From contig JADFYA010000198.1 of assembly GCA_015233285.1 (NCBI GenBank), positions 558 through 7,037 of the forward strand: a stretch of 6,480 nt of DNA, given 5' to 3'. Origin of the DNA: Deltaproteobacteria bacterium (lineage in GTDB: Bacteria > Desulfobacterota > JADFXK01). Below, one piece after another: positions 5,399-6,480 of the stretch (its first letter is position 1; every line of letters begins with the position of its first letter). The notes below the pieces were generated by a model. The model did not search any database. It worked only from the letters and a program-made list of their open reading frames with translations, and had not been told where the DNA came from. The position numbers and the translations under genes are program-made.

Positions 5399-6480
5399 GG
5401 CACCGTCCGGCCGCGGTCACTTCGTCTTTGCTATAGGCCCGGACCAACCAGGGGAAGCCGGCTTCCATCCAGCGGGCCACATCCTCGTTCGTTTTCCCTT
5501 GAGCCTGCAGCACGGCCTGGTCCAGCCAGAGCTGATCACCGCCTTGTTGCTTCAGGACACCGGCGCCGAATTCCGCTTCCAGCGCTTCTTTCAATTCTTC
5601 ATTGATAATCCACCGGCCGTTGGCGGTGATGTTGGTGCCGCCGTGGTCGCCGAAAAAGGCCGCGGCATAATTCCCTTTCCCGAGAGTTTGGTCCAACCGG
5701 GTGATGACCTTCTGGATCATATAATCGGCAAAGAACATGTAATTGTAAATCTCCCCAGAATAAATACCATATCTGTGCCCCACGGCGTCAAGGCTTTTTA
5801 GATGAAAAAAAACGAAATCAGGGACATTGTTCCGGCCCACGCCTTCCCGTTCCATGGCCATCAGGTTAAGGTCGAAGTTCCAGAGATCAAAAAACGGGGT
5901 CTTGACCGTTTCGCTATACTTTTCCGACAACACCGTCACTCCTGCATTGTAGTCATGATATCTTTGGAGCTGGTCCGGTTCCGGTTGACCGGCTTTGATC
6001 AGAGGATAGCTGAAAGAATACTTTTCGCCCCAGGGAAAGGCGGATAAAGGATTTCCGATGGGTCCTGCCGTTGCGGCATAGGGACCTTGATCCCGAATCG
6101 TCAGATCACTGGTCCAGTTGGCCGTGTCCAGGTCCAGGTTGTAATATTTCTTGAGCCATTGCTTAACGGCGACATCGGGATTAAGACCGACATTCAAATA
6201 ATCGGGCAAGGTATAGAAATCGGTATTGGTGTAGGGGACGCCTGAATACCAGTTGGTGATGAACACGATATCTTTATCCGCACCGGGGCAGGCCGGATCC
6301 CCATCCCGGTAAAAGGCCCCATGACCGGCCACCCCGACGGCAGCCCGGCCGTAACTCGACGAGGAAATGACGGTGCTCTTGTTGTTGCGGCGGGCCAGTT
6401 CATCGGCCAGGGTGGGGACCAGCAGGTTATAGGGGCTGAGATCGCCGTGACCGGTGTTCGGTCCGGCATTGCCGTCATCT
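5394..6480 (-). CDS. Alkaline-phosphatase-superfamily phosphatase/phosphodiesterase (PafA/NPP-like), N-terminus off the window, C-terminus probably truncated
   Basis: The frame is open from the right edge to TGA 5394-5396 (about 361 codons visible). SPYNLLVPTLADEL, then YGRAAVGVAGHGAF near the right edge, match the PafA/type I phosphodiesterase fold after its nucleophile region, which lies outside the window. DAVGH (D at 5787-5789, H at 5775-5777, spacing of four) and GDHGG (D 5646-5648, H 5643-5645) correspond to conserved zinc ligands. FFDLWNFDLN and VGRNNVPDFVFFHLKSLD are family-like. Such enzymes are usually exported and hydrolyse phosphomonoesters or diesters. In PafA and NPP enzymes a final metal-binding histidine lies roughly 105-135 residues after DH; here the protein ends 82 residues after it, with an uncharacteristic tail TAAGRCR. 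The GTG at 6330 is not the start, because family sequence continues upstream. The enzyme may be inactive or altered. The small membrane protein gene follows. Confidence 0.85.
   Translation of the reverse strand, partial: DDGNAGPNTGHGDLSPYNLLVPTLADELARRNNKSTVISSSSYGRAAVGVAGHGAFYRDGDPACPGADKDIVFITNWYSGVPYTNTDFYTLPDYLNVGLNPDVAVKQWLKKYYNLDLDTANWTSDLTIRDQGPYAATAGPIGNPLSAFPWGEKYSFSYPLIKAGQPEPDQLQRYHDYNAGVTVLSEKYSETVKTPFFDLWNFDLNLMAMEREGVGRNNVPDFVFFHLKSLDAVGHRYGIYSGEIYNYMFFADYMIQKVITRLDQTLGKGNYAAAFFGDHGGTNITANGRWIINEELKEALEAEFGAGVLKQQGGDQLWLDQAVLQAQGKTNEDVARWMEAGFPWLVRAYSKDEVTAAGRCR

Noticed and set aside
5802..6047. 81-codon plus-strand open frame opposite the phosphatase gene
   Set aside because: It lies entirely antisense to a gene with conserved motifs and has no family features; a shadow of GC-rich coding sequence.

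Overview
The window looks like a chromosomal segment of a Gram-negative bacterium of moderate-to-high GC content. A member of the sulfate-reducing or related 'deltaproteobacterial' lineages would fit the gene content and the palindromic intergenic repeats, but no taxonomic marker is present, so this is only an impression. The genes are a toxin-antitoxin pair, polytopic membrane proteins, a flavoprotein of the kind found in glycan and lipid loci, and an exported-type phosphatase.

Layout. Plus strand: the last codons of a RelB/Phd-class antitoxin (1-80), a RelE-family toxin that overlaps it (64-321), a membrane protein of the LPG-synthase-TM/UPF0104 flippase-like family (357-1433), an FAD-dependent amine-oxidase-type oxidoreductase (1688-3004) and a DUF1624/HGSNAT-like membrane acyltransferase (3122-4351). 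Minus strand, converging on these: an alkaline-phosphatase/phosphodiesterase-superfamily gene that runs off the right edge (5394-6480) and a two-helix small membrane protein just downstream of it (5153-5347).

Between the genes lie two copies of one non-autonomous mobile-element family. The clearer copy (4711-5085, 375 bp) has 21-bp terminal inverted repeats (20/21 matching) and is flanked by a perfect 10-bp direct repeat, CTCTCCAATC, the mark of a transposition event. Inside each end is a double-hairpin module resembling REP palindromes (GCCCC-AAC-GGGGC, then CCCAGGGC-AAC-GCCCTGGG). The older, shorter copy (about 1431-1667) fills the whole gap between the flippase-like gene and the oxidoreductase gene. 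Its right end is 4 bp from the oxidoreductase's Shine-Dalgarno sequence. Differences between copies preserve base pairing at two independent palindromes, so structure appears to matter.

Functionally, the flippase-like protein, flavoprotein and acyltransferase could act together on a membrane lipid or lipid-linked sugar; this rests on adjacency and family knowledge only. The phosphatase has two of its usual metal-binding motifs in view, but it stops about 82 residues after the second one. It therefore lacks the region that should carry the last metal-binding histidine, and looks truncated at its C-terminus. Removing the 4711-5085 element and one repeat copy restores open frames across the insertion point on both strands, so the insertion may have interrupted an older gene or gene remnant.
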